A stretch of DNA of 64,000 nt from Micrococcus lacusdianchii (GTDB lineage Bacteria; Actinomycetota; Actinomycetes; Actinomycetales; Micrococcaceae): positions 1 through 64,000 of the forward strand of contig NZ_JAKNUW010000003.1 of the NCBI RefSeq assembly GCF_023155805.1. The letters run 5' to 3'. Below are positions 55,329 through 64,000 of this stretch, piece by piece; position 1 is the first letter of the stretch, and every line of letters begins with the position of its first letter. The position numbers and the translations under genes are program-made. Under the pieces are notes generated by a model that worked only from the letters and a program-made list of their open reading frames with translations, searched no databases and was not told the origin of the DNA.

Positions 55329-57037
55329 TGACCACTTACGAGTACGCAACGGACGAGGTGCGCTCCCACGCGCAGCCTCGCGTGGTGCCCCGTTCCCTGG
55401 GCAAGATCGCCGTCAGCTGGCTGACGACGACCGACCACAAGATCCTCGGGTACATGTACCTGATCGTGTCCTTCGTCTTCTTCTGCGTGGGCGGCGTGAT
55501 GGCCCTCATGATCCGCGCGGAGCTCTTCGAGCCCGGCATGCAGATCCTGCAGACGAAGGAGCAGTACAACCAGCTGTTCACGATGCACGGCACGATCATG
55601 CTGCTGATGTTCGCGACCCCGCTCTTCGTGGGCTTCGCCAACGTGCTGGTGCCGCTGCAGATCGGCGCTCCGGACGTGTCCTTCCCGCGCCTGAACGCCC
55701 TGGCCTTCTGGTTCTTCCTGTTCGGCTCGCTCATCGCGTGCGCCGGCTTCCTCACGCCTCAGGGTGCCGCCTCGTTCGGCTGGTTCGCGTACGCCCCGCT
55801 CTCGGACACCACGTTCTCGCCCGGCGTGGGCGGCGACCTCTGGGTCTTCGGCCTGGCGCTCCAGGGCTTCGGCACGATCATGGGCGGCGTCAACTTCATC
55901 ACCACGATCCTGACGATGCGTGCCCCGGGCATGACGATGTGGCGCATGCCGATCTTCACCTGGAACACCCTCATCACGGGCATCCTGATCCTGATGGCGT
56001 TCCCGCCGCTGGCCTCGGCGCTCTTCGCGCTGGGCATGGACCGCCGCTTCGGCGGCCACATCTTCAACCCGGAGAACGGCGGTGCCATCCTGTGGCAGCA
56101 CCTGTTCTGGTTCTTCGGCCACCCCGAGGTGTACATCATCGCGCTGCCGTTCTTCGGCATCGTCTCCGAGATCGTCCCGGTGTTCTCCCGCAAGCCGATC
56201 TTCGGCTACAAGTCGCTCGTCTTCGCGACGACGGCCATCGCGGCGCTCTCCGTGACCGTGTGGGCCCACCACATGTACGTGACCGGCTCCGTGCTGCTCC
56301 CGTTCTTCTCGGTGATGACCATGCTCATCGCGGTCCCCACCGGCGTGAAGTTCGTGAACTGGATCGGCACCATGTGGCGCGGTTCCATCACCTTCGAGAA
56401 CCCCATGCTGTGGACCCTCGGCTTCATGGTGACCTTCCTCTTCGGCGGTCTGACGGGCGTCATCCTGGCGTCCCCGCCGCTGGACTTCCAGGTGTCCGAC
56501 ACCTACTTCGTGGTCGCGCACTTCCACTACGTCATCTTCGGAACCGTGGTCTTCGCGATGTTCGCCGGCTTCTTCTTCTGGTGGCCCAAGTTCACCGGCA
56601 AGATGCTGAACGAGCGTCTGGGCAAGATCCAGTTCTGGCTGTTGTTCGTGGGCTTCCACGGCACGTTCCTCATTCAGCACTGGCTGGGTGTCATGGGCAT
56701 GCCGCGCCGCTACGCCGACTACATGGTGGAGGACAACTTCGCCACCATGAACGCGTTCTCCACGGTCTTCTCCTTCATCCTCGGCGCCTCGCTGATCCCG
56801 TTCTTCTGGAACGTCTACATCACCAGCCGCTACGGCAAGAAGGTCACCGTCGACGACCCGTGGGGCTTCGGCGCCTCGCTCGAGTGGGCCACCTCGTGCC
56901 CGCCCCCGCGTCACAACTTCCACGCGCTGCCGCGGATCCGGTCGGAGCGTCCCGCGCTGGACCTGCACCACCCGGAGCTGTCCCACTACTCGCCGCAGGC
57001 CGAGCCTGAGGCGTTCGGAGAGAAGGTGTCGTCGTGA
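55328..57037 (+). CDS. ctaD: Cytochrome c oxidase subunit I
   Basis: Catalytic subunit of the proton-pumping aa3 oxidase, with about twelve membrane helices binding heme a and the heme a3-CuB centre. Heme and copper ligands are seen in [24 protein letters not shown] (His-Tyr pair), [10 protein letters not shown] and [10 protein letters not shown]. The 569-residue length is normal for actinobacteria. The ATG overlaps the ctaC stop (TGATG), and the 3' end overlaps ctaF by four bases. Confidence 0.98.
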   Translation: MTTYEYATDEVRSHAQPRVVPRSLGKIAVSWLTTTDHKILGYMYLIVSFVFFCVGGVMALMIRAELFEPGMQILQTKEQYNQLFTMHGTIMLLMFATPLFVGFANVLVPLQIGAPDVSFPRLNALAFWFFLFGSLIACAGFLTPQGAASFGWFAYAPLSDTTFSPGVGGDLWVFGLALQGFGTIMGGVNFITTILTMRAPGMTMWRMPIFTWNTLITGILILMAFPPLASALFALGMDRRFGGHIFNPENGGAILWQHLFWFFGHPEVYIIALPFFGIVSEIVPVFSRKPIFGYKSLVFATTAIAALSVTVWAHHMYVTGSVLLPFFSVMTMLIAVPTGVKFVNWIGTMWRGSITFENPMLWTLGFMVTFLFGGLTGVILASPPLDFQVSDTYFVVAHFHYVIFGTVVFAMFAGFFFWWPKFTGKMLNERLGKIQFWLLFVGFHGTFLIQHWLGVMGMPRRYADYMVEDNFATMNAFSTVFSFILGASLIPFFWNVYITSRYGKKVTVDDPWGFGASLEWATSCPPPRHNFHALPRIRSERPALDLHHPELSHYSPQAEPEAFGEKVSS

Positions 57038-57435
57038 AGGTCGGAGCCAAGGTCTTCTGGGTGATCGGGATCTTCTTCCTGTTCGCTGCCACTCTGTATG
57101 GATTCTGGGTCGAGTGGACCGAATGGGCGGGCATTCCCGCGATCTACGCGGTCGCTGCGATGTCGTTCATGATCGCGTGGTACGTGCAGTCCACGGACAA
57201 GCGCCACGGCCTCGGCCCGGCCGATGACGAGGACGGCGAGATCACCGACTACGCCGGCACATACGGCGTCTTCGCCCCCTCGAGCTGGTGGCCGCTGGGT
57301 GTGGCCACGGCCTGTGCCCTGATCGTCACGGGCCTCGCCATCGACTGGTGGATCCTCCTGCTCGGCGTCCTGGCCGGTGTGTACTTCACCTTCGGCTGGG
57401 TGTACCAGTTCTCGCGTGGCAAGTACGCGCACTGA
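57034..57435 (+). CDS. ctaF: Cytochrome c oxidase subunit IV (actinobacterial CtaF)
   Basis: Small actinobacterial oxidase subunit with four hydrophobic segments in pairs (near residues 7-23, 33-50, 88-105 and 107-124) and an acidic loop between. The [12 protein letters not shown] tail is typical. It is thought to stabilise the oxidase in the bcc-aa3 supercomplex. GTG at 57034 overlaps the ctaD stop. A strong terminator follows. Confidence 0.93.
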   Translation: MKVGAKVFWVIGIFFLFAATLYGFWVEWTEWAGIPAIYAVAAMSFMIAWYVQSTDKRHGLGPADDEDGEITDYAGTYGVFAPSSWWPLGVATACALIVTGLAIDWWILLLGVLAGVYFTFGWVYQFSRGKYAH

Positions 57436-57454
57436 CTCTCAGAGCGACACCACC

Positions 57455-57492
57455 GCCTCGGGCGGCTCCCCTGCAGGGGAGCCGCCCGAGGC
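57455..57492 (+). terminator. Terminator of the ctaC-ctaD-ctaF operon
   Basis: Perfect 17-bp inverted repeat (57455-57471 with 57476-57492) around TGCA, followed by CTTTCTCC. This is the most classical terminator of the window. Confidence 0.9.
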
Positions 57493-58276
57493 CTTTCTCC
57501 ACCCGAGCGCGGCTCGTCGCGGCTGGAACGTGCCTCGACGAGCCCTCTCACCGTCCATGCCGCCCGAGCCGATCAACGGGGCACTGACGAGAGCCGCTGA
57601 CCGGGAGCAGTCACCCGGGACCGAGTGCGGGGGACTCTACACCTGAGGCAGTCCGAGCGCGGCCTGGACGGAATCTGCCCGGTCGCCACCCCTCAGTTCG
57701 CTCTGCCTGGGCCGCAGAACACCGACGAGCCCAGCAGATGGCCACTGGTCGAGAACAGGCCCTCGAGCCATCGAGGCGGCGAGCCGCGGTCAAGCACCGT
57801 CTGGGCGCCATCCAGCAGGGGGCCGCGGAGATCACCGCGAGACGGCTCGCACGTGAAGGACCCTCCTCGTCACGCAGAGCAGGACCGTGTTCCGCGTGCG
57901 GGCCCGATCCTCGGGTGCATGTCCTGCAGGGCGGAGGGAACCACGGTCCTCGCGGTCCGCCACGAGGGGAAGCCCGTGCTGCCAGGCTCGGCCGGGGCGG
58001 CGGGGAGACGGGACATCCGCTCGGGCGTGAGGCCCCTGCCGCATGGTCGCGGACCGCCGCCTGTGCGCGACGTCGGTGCCTGCGCCGGGGTCACCGCATC
58101 CGACGGGCCTGGGCTCGCCGCTGACCGGCCCCGGCATGGTGGTGCTCTACGCTTCGGCGGGTGGCCGGCGGACCGTCGACCACGCTGGTTCGTCGACGCC
58201 CTCACGATGGGCAGCCCCCGCGGGTGTGGCGGCATCGAGGCCCGTCCTGCACGGGGCGTCGGTGGCGGCAGAGACA
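57493..58276. other. Gene-poor interval between two respiratory operons
   Basis: About 780 bases bounded by the terminators of ctaF and qcrB. Several short open frames exist on both strands, but none has a ribosome binding site, family motif or neighbour overlap. One plus-strand frame (57738-58124) starts with a helix-like stretch MATGREQALEPSRRRAAVKH and then turns into low-complexity Arg/Gly sequence, which could be a gene remnant or chance. I see no tRNA, tmRNA or RNase P signature. Degraded gene, small RNA locus or plain spacer cannot be told apart. Confidence 0.5.
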
Positions 58277-58312
58277 GAAGGCCCCCGGCATCCGCGGATG
58301 CCGGGGGCCTTC
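58277..58312 (-). terminator. Terminator of the ctaE-qcrCAB operon
   Basis: Perfect 36-base palindrome (about 15-bp stem, loop near CCGCGG), 23 bases downstream of the qcrB stop on the minus strand. Confidence 0.85.
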
Positions 58313-58334
58313 GTGGGGGGAGCCGCGCCTGTGG

Positions 58335-60035
58335 TCAGTGGGCGATCTCCGGGTTCGAGCCGCCGTTGCGAGCACCGACGCCGACCGGCTCGAGGTGATC
58401 GCCGTGACCGCCATGCAGGCGGGACTCGACAAGTTCCTCGCGGGTCACGGGGGACACGCGCTCCTCGTAGAACATCCGGTTCAGGCCGGCACGGGCCTTC
58501 TCGAGACCGGAGATCTTCCCGTTGCGTCCCGGAGTTGCCGGAGTCGGACGGGTGTCGTCGAAGGACACGAGGCGGTAGAGCTCGAAGTCGTCCAGCTGTC
58601 GGTGACGCTCATGGAAGCCGCCCTCCGGCGACATCTCGATCACGCCGGCCTCGTGGCCGTGCAGGACGGTCTCACGGTCCCGGCGCTGCAGGGACAGGCA
58701 GATGCGGCGGGTGATGATGAACGCCAGCACCGGGCCGAGGAAGAACAGCGCACGCAAGGTGTAGAGCACGTCGTTGAAGGCCACATGGAAGTGCGTGGCG
58801 ATCAGGTCCGAGGAGGCCGCCATCATCATGACGGAGTACCAGACGACCGCCGCCACACCGATGCCGGTGCGGGTCGGGGCGTTGCGCGGGCGGTCCAGGA
58901 TGTGATGCTCACGATCATCCTTGGTGATCCAGCGCTCGATCCACGGCCACGCGACCATGCCGACGATCAGGAGGCCGACAGGGATCAACGGGATCAGCAC
59001 TCCCATGGGGAGCGAGACGCTCGCACCCCACGGCATCGGGATGTTCCACAGGAAGGAGAAGTCACCGATCATGCCCGGCATGAGGCGCAGGGCGCCGTCG
59101 AACACGCCGATGTACCAGTCGGGCTGGGTGCCGGCCTGAACCGGCGACGGGTCGTAGGGACCGTAGTTCCAGATCGCGTTGATGGTGACGGTCGAGGCGA
59201 TGAGGGCCAGGATGCCGAACACGATGAAGAAGAAGCCGCCGGCCTTGGCCGCGTACACCGGGCCCACGGGGTAGCCGACCACGTTGTTCTCGGTCCGGCC
59301 GGGGCCGGGGTACTGGGTGTGCTTGTGCACGACCACCATGAACAGGTGGATGCCGATCAGCAGCAGGATCGCGGCGGGCACGATCATGATGTGCAGGGCG
59401 TACAGGCGACCGATCACGGCATAGCCCGGGAACTCGCCGCCGAAGAGGAAGGCGGAGAGGTAGGAGCCCACCAGGGGCAGGGCCTTGAGGATGCCGTCGA
59501 TGATGCGCAGACCGTTGCCGGAGAGCACGTCGTCCGGGAGCGAGTAGCCGGTGAAGCCGGCGGCCCAGCCCGCCATCAGGAGGAAACAGCCGACGACCCA
59601 GTTGAGCTCACGCGGCCGCCGGAACGCGCCGGTGAAGAAGATGCGCAGCATGTGCACGGACATGGCCATGACGAACATGAGCGCCGCCCAGTGGTGCAGC
59701 TGACGCATGAACAGGCCGCCGCGGATGTCGAACGAGATGTCGAGGGACGAGGCGTAGGCCGCGGACATCTCGATGCCGCGCAGCGGCGCGTAGGCGCCGT
59801 TGTACGTGACGTGGGACATCGACGGATCGAAGAAGAAGGTGAGGAAGGCACCGGACAGCAGCAGGATGACGAAGCTGTACAGGGCGACCTCGCCGAACAT
59901 GAACGTCCAGTGGTCGGGGAAGATCTTCCGCGCGAAGAACTTGACGATCGGCGACGCGCCGGTGCGGGTGTCGATGAAGTTCGCGAGGCGGCCCGTCGTC
60001 GTGGCCGGCTGGAACTGATTCGTTGCAGTGCTCAT
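58335..60035 (-). CDS. qcrB: Cytochrome bc1 complex cytochrome b subunit
   Basis: Membrane quinol-oxidising core of the bcc complex. About eight helices carry the bis-heme ligands in LHHWAALMFVMAMSVHMLRIFF and in the helix with IVPAAILLLIGIHLFMVVVH. The quinol-site motif is PDWY (QPDWYIGVFDG), the actinobacterial form of PEWY. A long cytoplasmic C-terminus (from about residue 470), also typical, contains MSPEGGFHERHRQLDDFELYRLV. ATG at 60035 is five bases after qcrA. Length is 566 residues. Confidence 0.97.
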   Translation of the reverse strand: MSTATNQFQPATTTGRLANFIDTRTGASPIVKFFARKIFPDHWTFMFGEVALYSFVILLLSGAFLTFFFDPSMSHVTYNGAYAPLRGIEMSAAYASSLDISFDIRGGLFMRQLHHWAALMFVMAMSVHMLRIFFTGAFRRPRELNWVVGCFLLMAGWAAGFTGYSLPDDVLSGNGLRIIDGILKALPLVGSYLSAFLFGGEFPGYAVIGRLYALHIMIVPAAILLLIGIHLFMVVVHKHTQYPGPGRTENNVVGYPVGPVYAAKAGGFFFIVFGILALIASTVTINAIWNYGPYDPSPVQAGTQPDWYIGVFDGALRLMPGMIGDFSFLWNIPMPWGASVSLPMGVLIPLIPVGLLIVGMVAWPWIERWITKDDREHHILDRPRNAPTRTGIGVAAVVWYSVMMMAASSDLIATHFHVAFNDVLYTLRALFFLGPVLAFIITRRICLSLQRRDRETVLHGHEAGVIEMSPEGGFHERHRQLDDFELYRLVSFDDTRPTPATPGRNGKISGLEKARAGLNRMFYEERVSPVTREELVESRLHGGHGDHLEPVGVGARNGGSNPEIAH

Positions 60036-60040
60036 AGGGG

Positions 60041-61117
60041 TCAGCCACGCTCCCAGTAGACAGGCCCGACGGGCTCATGGAAATCGCTCTGAGCGACGAG
60101 GAAGCCCTCATCGTCGACGGTGATCGGCAGCTGGGGCAGCGCGTGGCTGGCCGGGCCGAAGATCACCTTGCACTCCTGCGTGAGGTCGAAGGTCGACTGG
60201 TGGCAGGGGCAGAGCAGGTGATGGGTGTGCTGCTCGTACAGCGCGATGGGGCAGCCCACGTGCGTGCACACCTTGGAGTAGGCGAAGATGCCGTCCACGT
60301 TCCAGTCCTCACGGCCCGGGGTGATGTCCACCTTCGACGGGTCGAGGCGCATGACGAGCACCACGGCCTTGGCCTTCTCATTGAGCTTGCCGTGCTCGAC
60401 CTCGTTGAGGCCCTCGGGGATTACGTGCATGGCGGAGCCGAGGGTGACGTCGGAGGCCTTGATGGGGGAGCCGGTGGGGTCGCGCACGAGGCGGACGCCC
60501 TCGGCCCACATGGTGTGGCGCAGGCGCTCGGGGCCGAAGTTTTCCGCTGCCTGGTCGGAGAAGTTGTCCGTGTTGTCCAGGTCCCGGAAGGCGAAGATGA
60601 ACGGCAGCGGGGCCAGGACGGCCGCGCCGATCAGGGTGTTCCGCAGGAGCGGGCGGCGCTTGATCTGCGACTCGTCGAGGATGTCGGCGATCATGCCCTG
60701 CGCGGCGGCCCGATCGGCCTCGGATCGGATCTCGTGGCGCTCCTCGATGGTCTCGTGGTCCGGCATGAGCGTCTTGGCCCAGTGGACGACGCCGATGCCG
60801 ATGCCCAGCATCGCCAGCGCGACGCCGAGACCCAGCAGCAGGTTCTGCAGGAACAGGAGCCCGAAGTCCTCGTCGTTGCCGATCTGTCCGACACCGAAGT
60901 AGCCGATGAAGAACAGCACCGTGCCGAGCACGGAGATCAGGAAGAAGACGGAGACCTGGCGCTCGGCGCGCTTCGCAGCCCGCGGGTCCTCGTCGGCGAG
61001 ACGCGGACGGTGCGGGGGAAGGCCCGGGTTCTCGATGGCATACCGAGGCGTATCCCCCCCGGCGTGCTCGAGGGCACCCGAGTGTTCCTCGGTCCCTTCG
61101 AAGCCTTTCTCGCCCAT
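60041..61117 (-). CDS. qcrA: Cytochrome bc1 complex Rieske iron-sulfur subunit
   Basis: Rieske [2Fe-2S] protein passing electrons from quinol to cytochrome cc. The cluster boxes CTHVGCPIALYEQ and CPCHQSTFD are intact. Three N-terminal membrane segments (near residues 52-76, 90-115 and 166-183) mark the actinobacterial type, which has two more than the usual single anchor. ATG at 61117 is used. It is co-transcribed with qcrC upstream and qcrB downstream. Confidence 0.97.
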   Translation of the reverse strand: MGEKGFEGTEEHSGALEHAGGDTPRYAIENPGLPPHRPRLADEDPRAAKRAERQVSVFFLISVLGTVLFFIGYFGVGQIGNDEDFGLLFLQNLLLGLGVALAMLGIGIGVVHWAKTLMPDHETIEERHEIRSEADRAAAQGMIADILDESQIKRRPLLRNTLIGAAVLAPLPFIFAFRDLDNTDNFSDQAAENFGPERLRHTMWAEGVRLVRDPTGSPIKASDVTLGSAMHVIPEGLNEVEHGKLNEKAKAVVLVMRLDPSKVDITPGREDWNVDGIFAYSKVCTHVGCPIALYEQHTHHLLCPCHQSTFDLTQECKVIFGPASHALPQLPITVDDEGFLVAQSDFHEPVGPVYWERG

Positions 61118-61186
61118 ATGACCAGTTTCCTTTGCTTGAGTGATGAATGTCGTGACGTGTGCGGGGCGCCCGGGGCGCCGGCGGGA

Positions 61187-61993
61187 TCAGGAGGAGCGGC
61201 TGGTGAGCCAGACCATGAACCCGACGATCAGCGCGAGGCCGGCCGTCCAGATGAACAGGCCCTCGGCCACGGGGCCGAGCGAGCCCAGCGCAAGGCCGCC
61301 GGGGGACCCGTTGGTCTCGATGGTCTTGAGATACGCGATGATGTCTCGCTTGTCCTCCGGCTTGAGGTTGGAGTCCGAGAAGACGGGCATGTTCTGCGGG
61401 CCGGTCTCCATGGCCTCGTAGATGTGCTTCGCCGAGACGTCCTGGAGGCTCGGGGCGTACTTGCCACGGGTCAGGGCACCGCCGGCGGCGGCCGCGTTGT
61501 GGCACATGGCGCAGTTGATGCGGAACAGGTCGCCGCCCTTCGCGATGTCGACGCCCTCGGCGTCGATGTCGAGGTACTCGTCCTCCGGCACGCCGGGACC
61601 GGCGCCGAGCGAGGCGACGTAGGCGGCGAGCTGCGCGGTCTGCTCCTCGGAGAACTGGGTGGACTTGCGCTGGGCCTGGGGGCCGTTCATCTGCATCGGC
61701 ATGCGACCGGTCCCCACCTGGAAGTCGACGGAGGCCGCACCCACGCCCACGAGGGACGGGCCGGCGGGGCCGCCAGCGGCGCCCGTCCCGTGGCAGGAGG
61801 CACAGTTCGCGTTGAACAGCTTCTCACCCTCGGCGATGTCATCAGCCGAGGCGGCCGCGGTGACCTGCGTGGCCGCCTGCGCCTGGTTCACGGTGCTCGC
61901 GACGGAGTACAGTCCGCCGGTCACCAGGAGTCCCAGCAGGAGGAGCGCCAGCCCCATCAGAGGATGGCGGCGGTTCTGCGAAAGTGCCTTCAC
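61187..61993 (-). CDS. qcrC: Diheme cytochrome c subunit of the bcc complex
   Basis: Tethered diheme cytochrome c that replaces soluble cytochrome c between the bcc complex and aa3 oxidase. An N-terminal signal-anchor (LMGLALLLLGLLVTGGLYSV) is followed by two heme sites, CASCHG near residue 64 and CAMCHN near residue 161. A C-terminal membrane segment (LFIWTAGLALIVGFMVWL) completes it. GTG at 61993 follows an AGGAAA ribosome binding site and gives 268 residues. Confidence 0.96.
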   Translation of the reverse strand: MKALSQNRRHPLMGLALLLLGLLVTGGLYSVASTVNQAQAATQVTAAASADDIAEGEKLFNANCASCHGTGAAGGPAGPSLVGVGAASVDFQVGTGRMPMQMNGPQAQRKSTQFSEEQTAQLAAYVASLGAGPGVPEDEYLDIDAEGVDIAKGGDLFRINCAMCHNAAAAGGALTRGKYAPSLQDVSAKHIYEAMETGPQNMPVFSDSNLKPEDKRDIIAYLKTIETNGSPGGLALGSLGPVAEGLFIWTAGLALIVGFMVWLTSRSS

Positions 61994-62079
61994 GGGGTTT
62001 CCTATCGTGTGTCTTCCGGGCGCGGGGGCGATGCCGCCCCATCCGTGCCCGTACCTCTGGTCGGTGCAGTGGGGGTGTC

Positions 62080-62718
62080 TTACTTGAGGAAGTAGACGAT
62101 GAAGAACAGGGCGATCCAGACGACGTCCACGAAGTGCCAGTAGTAGGACACGACGATCGCGGACGTGGCCTCGTGGTGGCCGAAGCGGCGGGCCAGGAAG
62201 GCGCGTCCGATGATGAAGAGGAACGCGATGAGACCGCCGGTCACATGGAGCGCGTGGAAGCCGGTGGTGATGTAGAACGCCGAGCCGTACGCGTTGGCGG
62301 CGATGGTCACGCCCTCTGTCACCAGGGTGGCGTACTCGAAGGCCTGCACGGCCACGAACACGGAGCCCATGAGGACGGTGAGGATGAACCACTCCACCAT
62401 GCCCCAGCTCCTGAAGGAGAGGAGGCCGCCGGTGCGACGGGGCTGGAGCCGCTCAGCCGCGAAGACGCCGAACTGGGCGGTGAAGGAGGACAGGACCAAG
62501 ATCACGGTGTTGGCGGCCGCGAGGGGCACGTTGAGGATCGCGGTGTTCTCCGCCCACAGCGCCGGAGAGGTGGAGCGCAGGGTGAAGTACATGGCGAAGA
62601 GCCCACCGAAGAACATGAGCTCGCTGGCAAGCCACACCATGGTCCCGACCTGAACCATGTTCGGCCGGCTCGGAAGCCCCGTGGTGGGCGTGTGGAGAGT
62701 GGAGGTTGCAGTGGTCAC
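62080..62718 (-). CDS. ctaE: Cytochrome c oxidase subunit III
   Basis: Membrane subunit III of the aa3 oxidase, with five helices in place of the seven of longer forms. [36 protein letters not shown] and [21 protein letters not shown] are typical. GTG at 62718 lies six bases after CATAAT, a possible leaderless -10. It heads the ctaE-qcrC-qcrA-qcrB operon, the standard actinobacterial order, and diverges from trpD. Length is 212 residues. Confidence 0.95.
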   Translation of the reverse strand: MTTATSTLHTPTTGLPSRPNMVQVGTMVWLASELMFFGGLFAMYFTLRSTSPALWAENTAILNVPLAAANTVILVLSSFTAQFGVFAAERLQPRRTGGLLSFRSWGMVEWFILTVLMGSVFVAVQAFEYATLVTEGVTIAANAYGSAFYITTGFHALHVTGGLIAFLFIIGRAFLARRFGHHEATSAIVVSYYWHFVDVVWIALFFIVYFLK

Positions 62719-62724
62719 ACCGCC

Positions 62725-62730
62725 ATTATG
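62725..62730 (-). promoter_or_regulatory. Possible -10 element of the ctaE-qcrCAB operon
   Basis: CATAAT on the minus strand ends six bases before the ctaE GTG; it departs from TANNNT at the first base. Confidence 0.45.
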
Positions 62731-62888
62731 GCCCCAAACACGCGCCACCGGGTAACCAGAACGTATCGTGTCGCGCCACGTCCGAAGCCTCCCGCCGACC
62801 ATCTCGGAGAGAACCCGGGGCGGATGTCCAGCATGCGCCCAGGTCGGCCGCCATACGTCGCACGCCCTGCGGTCTCGCTCCTCGGGGA

Positions 62889-62894
62889 TAGGGT
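62889..62894 (+). promoter_or_regulatory. -10 element of a leaderless trpD promoter
   Basis: TAGGGT ends six bases before the trpD GTG at 62901. Confidence 0.6.
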
Positions 62895-62900
62895 CCAGGG

Positions 62901-63959
62901 GTGAGCACTGCAGACGAGAACCGCGAGATCCCTGATGCCACATGGCCCGAGGTGTTCCGCCGGTTGACACTGGGCGAGGATCTCGATGACCGGACGGCCG
63001 CCTGGGCCATGGGGGACATGATGTCCGGCGACGCCACCGAGGCCCAGGTGGGGGCGTTCCTGCTGGCCCTCGCCGCCAAGGGCGCGGCCGTCGCCGAGCT
63101 GCGCGGCCTCACCGACGCCATGGTGGCCAGGGCCCGACCTGTCCACGTGCCGGGGGAGACGTTGGACATCGTGGGCACCGGCGGCGACCGTCTGGGCACG
63201 GTGAACCTGTCGACCATGTCCTCGCTCGTGGCCGCGGGTGCCGGTGTCCGCGTCGTCAAGCACGGCAACCGCGGGGCATCCTCGACCGCGGGCGCCGCGG
63301 ACGTGATCGAGGCGCTCGGCGTGGACCTGTCCATGCCCACCGCCAAGGCAGAGGAGTGCGCGGAGGCCGTCGGCATCACGTTCCTGTTCGCCCAGCACTA
63401 CCACCCGTCCATGAAGCACGTGGCCCCGGTGCGCAAGCAGCTGGGTGTTCCCACCGTCTTCAACTTCCTGGGCCCGCTGAGCAATCCGGCACAGGTCTCC
63501 GCGCAGGCGCTGGGCTGCTCGAGTGCCGCCATGGTGCCGCTGCTGGCCCAGGTCCTGGCAGACCGCGGCGTCCGGGGGTTCGTGTTCCGCGGGTCGGACG
63601 GGCGGGACAAGATCACCACGTCCGGGCCCTCCACCATCCTCGAGGTGCGCGGCGGGGTCACGGTCCACGAGCTGGATCCCCGCGACCTCGGCGTGGACCT
63701 GGCGCCGGTCGAGGCCCTCGCCGGCCGGGACGGCTCCCACAACGCGACGGTCGTCCGGGCGCTCCTGGCGGGGGAGAGGGGGCCGGTGCGGGACGCCGTG
63801 CTGCTCAATGCCGCCGCGGGGCTGACCGCGTGGGACGCCGAGGCCGGCAGTCCGTTGATGGACCGTCTCGCCGGGAACATGGAGCGTGCGGCCGAGTCGA
63901 TCGACTCCGGAGCCGCAGCGGACGTCCTGGACCGCTGGGTCCGCTTCAGCCGCAGCTGA
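62901..63959 (+). CDS. trpD: Anthranilate phosphoribosyltransferase
   Basis: Joins anthranilate to PRPP in tryptophan synthesis. The PRPP/diphosphate motif [19 protein letters not shown] and [21 protein letters not shown] are present, with [11 protein letters not shown] further on. GTG at 62901 sits at a leaderless promoter and gives 352 residues, normal with a short N-terminal extension. No other trp gene is adjacent; its place beside ctaE is common in actinobacteria. Substrate ultimately derives from chorismate made by the aro cluster at the window start. Confidence 0.96.
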   Translation: MSTADENREIPDATWPEVFRRLTLGEDLDDRTAAWAMGDMMSGDATEAQVGAFLLALAAKGAAVAELRGLTDAMVARARPVHVPGETLDIVGTGGDRLGTVNLSTMSSLVAAGAGVRVVKHGNRGASSTAGAADVIEALGVDLSMPTAKAEECAEAVGITFLFAQHYHPSMKHVAPVRKQLGVPTVFNFLGPLSNPAQVSAQALGCSSAAMVPLLAQVLADRGVRGFVFRGSDGRDKITTSGPSTILEVRGGVTVHELDPRDLGVDLAPVEALAGRDGSHNATVVRALLAGERGPVRDAVLLNAAAGLTAWDAEAGSPLMDRLAGNMERAAESIDSGAAADVLDRWVRFSRS

Positions 63960-63970
63960 ACGATGGCGGT

Positions 63971-64000
63971 CAGCCGTCGAACCCCAGGGCCCACCCCTCG
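63971..64000 (-). CDS. Possible 3' end of a convergent gene cut by the window edge
   Basis: On the minus strand the last bases read EGWALGFDG followed by TGA at 63971-63973. It would be a gene converging on trpD with 11 bases between stops. Too short to identify or to prove. Confidence 0.25.

Noticed and set aside
57832-58137. Minus-strand 101-codon open frame in the same gap
   Set aside because: No family resemblance, no start context; kept only as part of the unexplained interval.
57625-58398. 257-codon open frame in the gap between ctaF and qcrB
   Set aside because: Runs into the qcrB coding region antisense, lacks a ribosome binding site and has low-complexity composition.

Overview
The window is a compact, very GC-rich chromosomal segment of housekeeping genes. 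Gene content and order point to an actinobacterium of the Micrococcaceae, most likely Micrococcus luteus or a close relative. Pointers are GTG/ATG stop-start overlaps, an actinobacterial integration host factor next to gmk-rpoZ-coaBC, a cytochrome bcc-aa3 respiratory chain (ctaC-ctaD-ctaF and ctaE-qcrC-qcrA-qcrB), and DUF3097, DUF3043 and DUF4870 proteins. The species call is inference from gene order and family resemblance; no database search was made. I see no insertion sequence, prophage, CRISPR array, rRNA or tRNA.

Layout. 1-6.3 kb: mltG and the shikimate genes aroE-aroC-aroK-aroB, then efp and nusB. 6.3-15.4 kb: a pyrimidine operon, pyrR-pyrB-pyrC-(membrane protein)-carA-carB-pyrF, preceded by a strong hairpin, a -10 box, a 22-codon leader ORF and a PyrR-binding-loop-like hairpin next to the pyrR ribosome binding site. 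15.5-21.8 kb: mihF, gmk, rpoZ, coaBC, metK and priA. 21.9-24.3 kb: an alpha/beta hydrolase and a divergent Tat-exported PhoX-like protein. 24.4-31.5 kb: leuS, degV-like, comEA and comEC. 31.6-38.5 kb: holA facing rpsT, an orphan PemK/MazF-like gene, lepA-hemW, and DUF4870 and DUF3097 genes. 38.5-45.5 kb: hrcA-dnaJ-rsmE under a CIRCE operator, then phoH-ybeY-corC-era. 45.7-53.7 kb: leuA, recO, uppS, a second hydrolase, pyrD, DUF3043 and an M20 dipeptidase. 53.8-62.7 kb: erpA, ctaC-ctaD-ctaF, a gene-poor stretch of about 0.8 kb, and the converging ctaE-qcrC-qcrA-qcrB operon. 62.9-64 kb: trpD and the window edge.

How the genes work together. aroE, aroC, aroK and aroB supply chorismate, which feeds trpD. 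The pyr operon makes UMP together with pyrD, which is unlinked at 50.4 kb; pyrE is not in the window. The cta and qcr genes encode the respiratory supercomplex, and ErpA could supply iron-sulfur clusters, for example to the Rieske subunit. ComEA and ComEC are the DNA-uptake core of natural transformation.

Regulatory texture. Many genes have a TANNNT -10 hexamer ending 5-8 nucleotides before the start codon, so they are probably transcribed as leaderless mRNAs. This pattern was used to choose several starts. The most unusual items are the pyr leader, the back-to-back leaderless promoters between the DUF3043 and dipeptidase genes, the priA start, and the gene-poor interval between the respiratory operons. 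I found no evidence of a wholly new multi-gene system.
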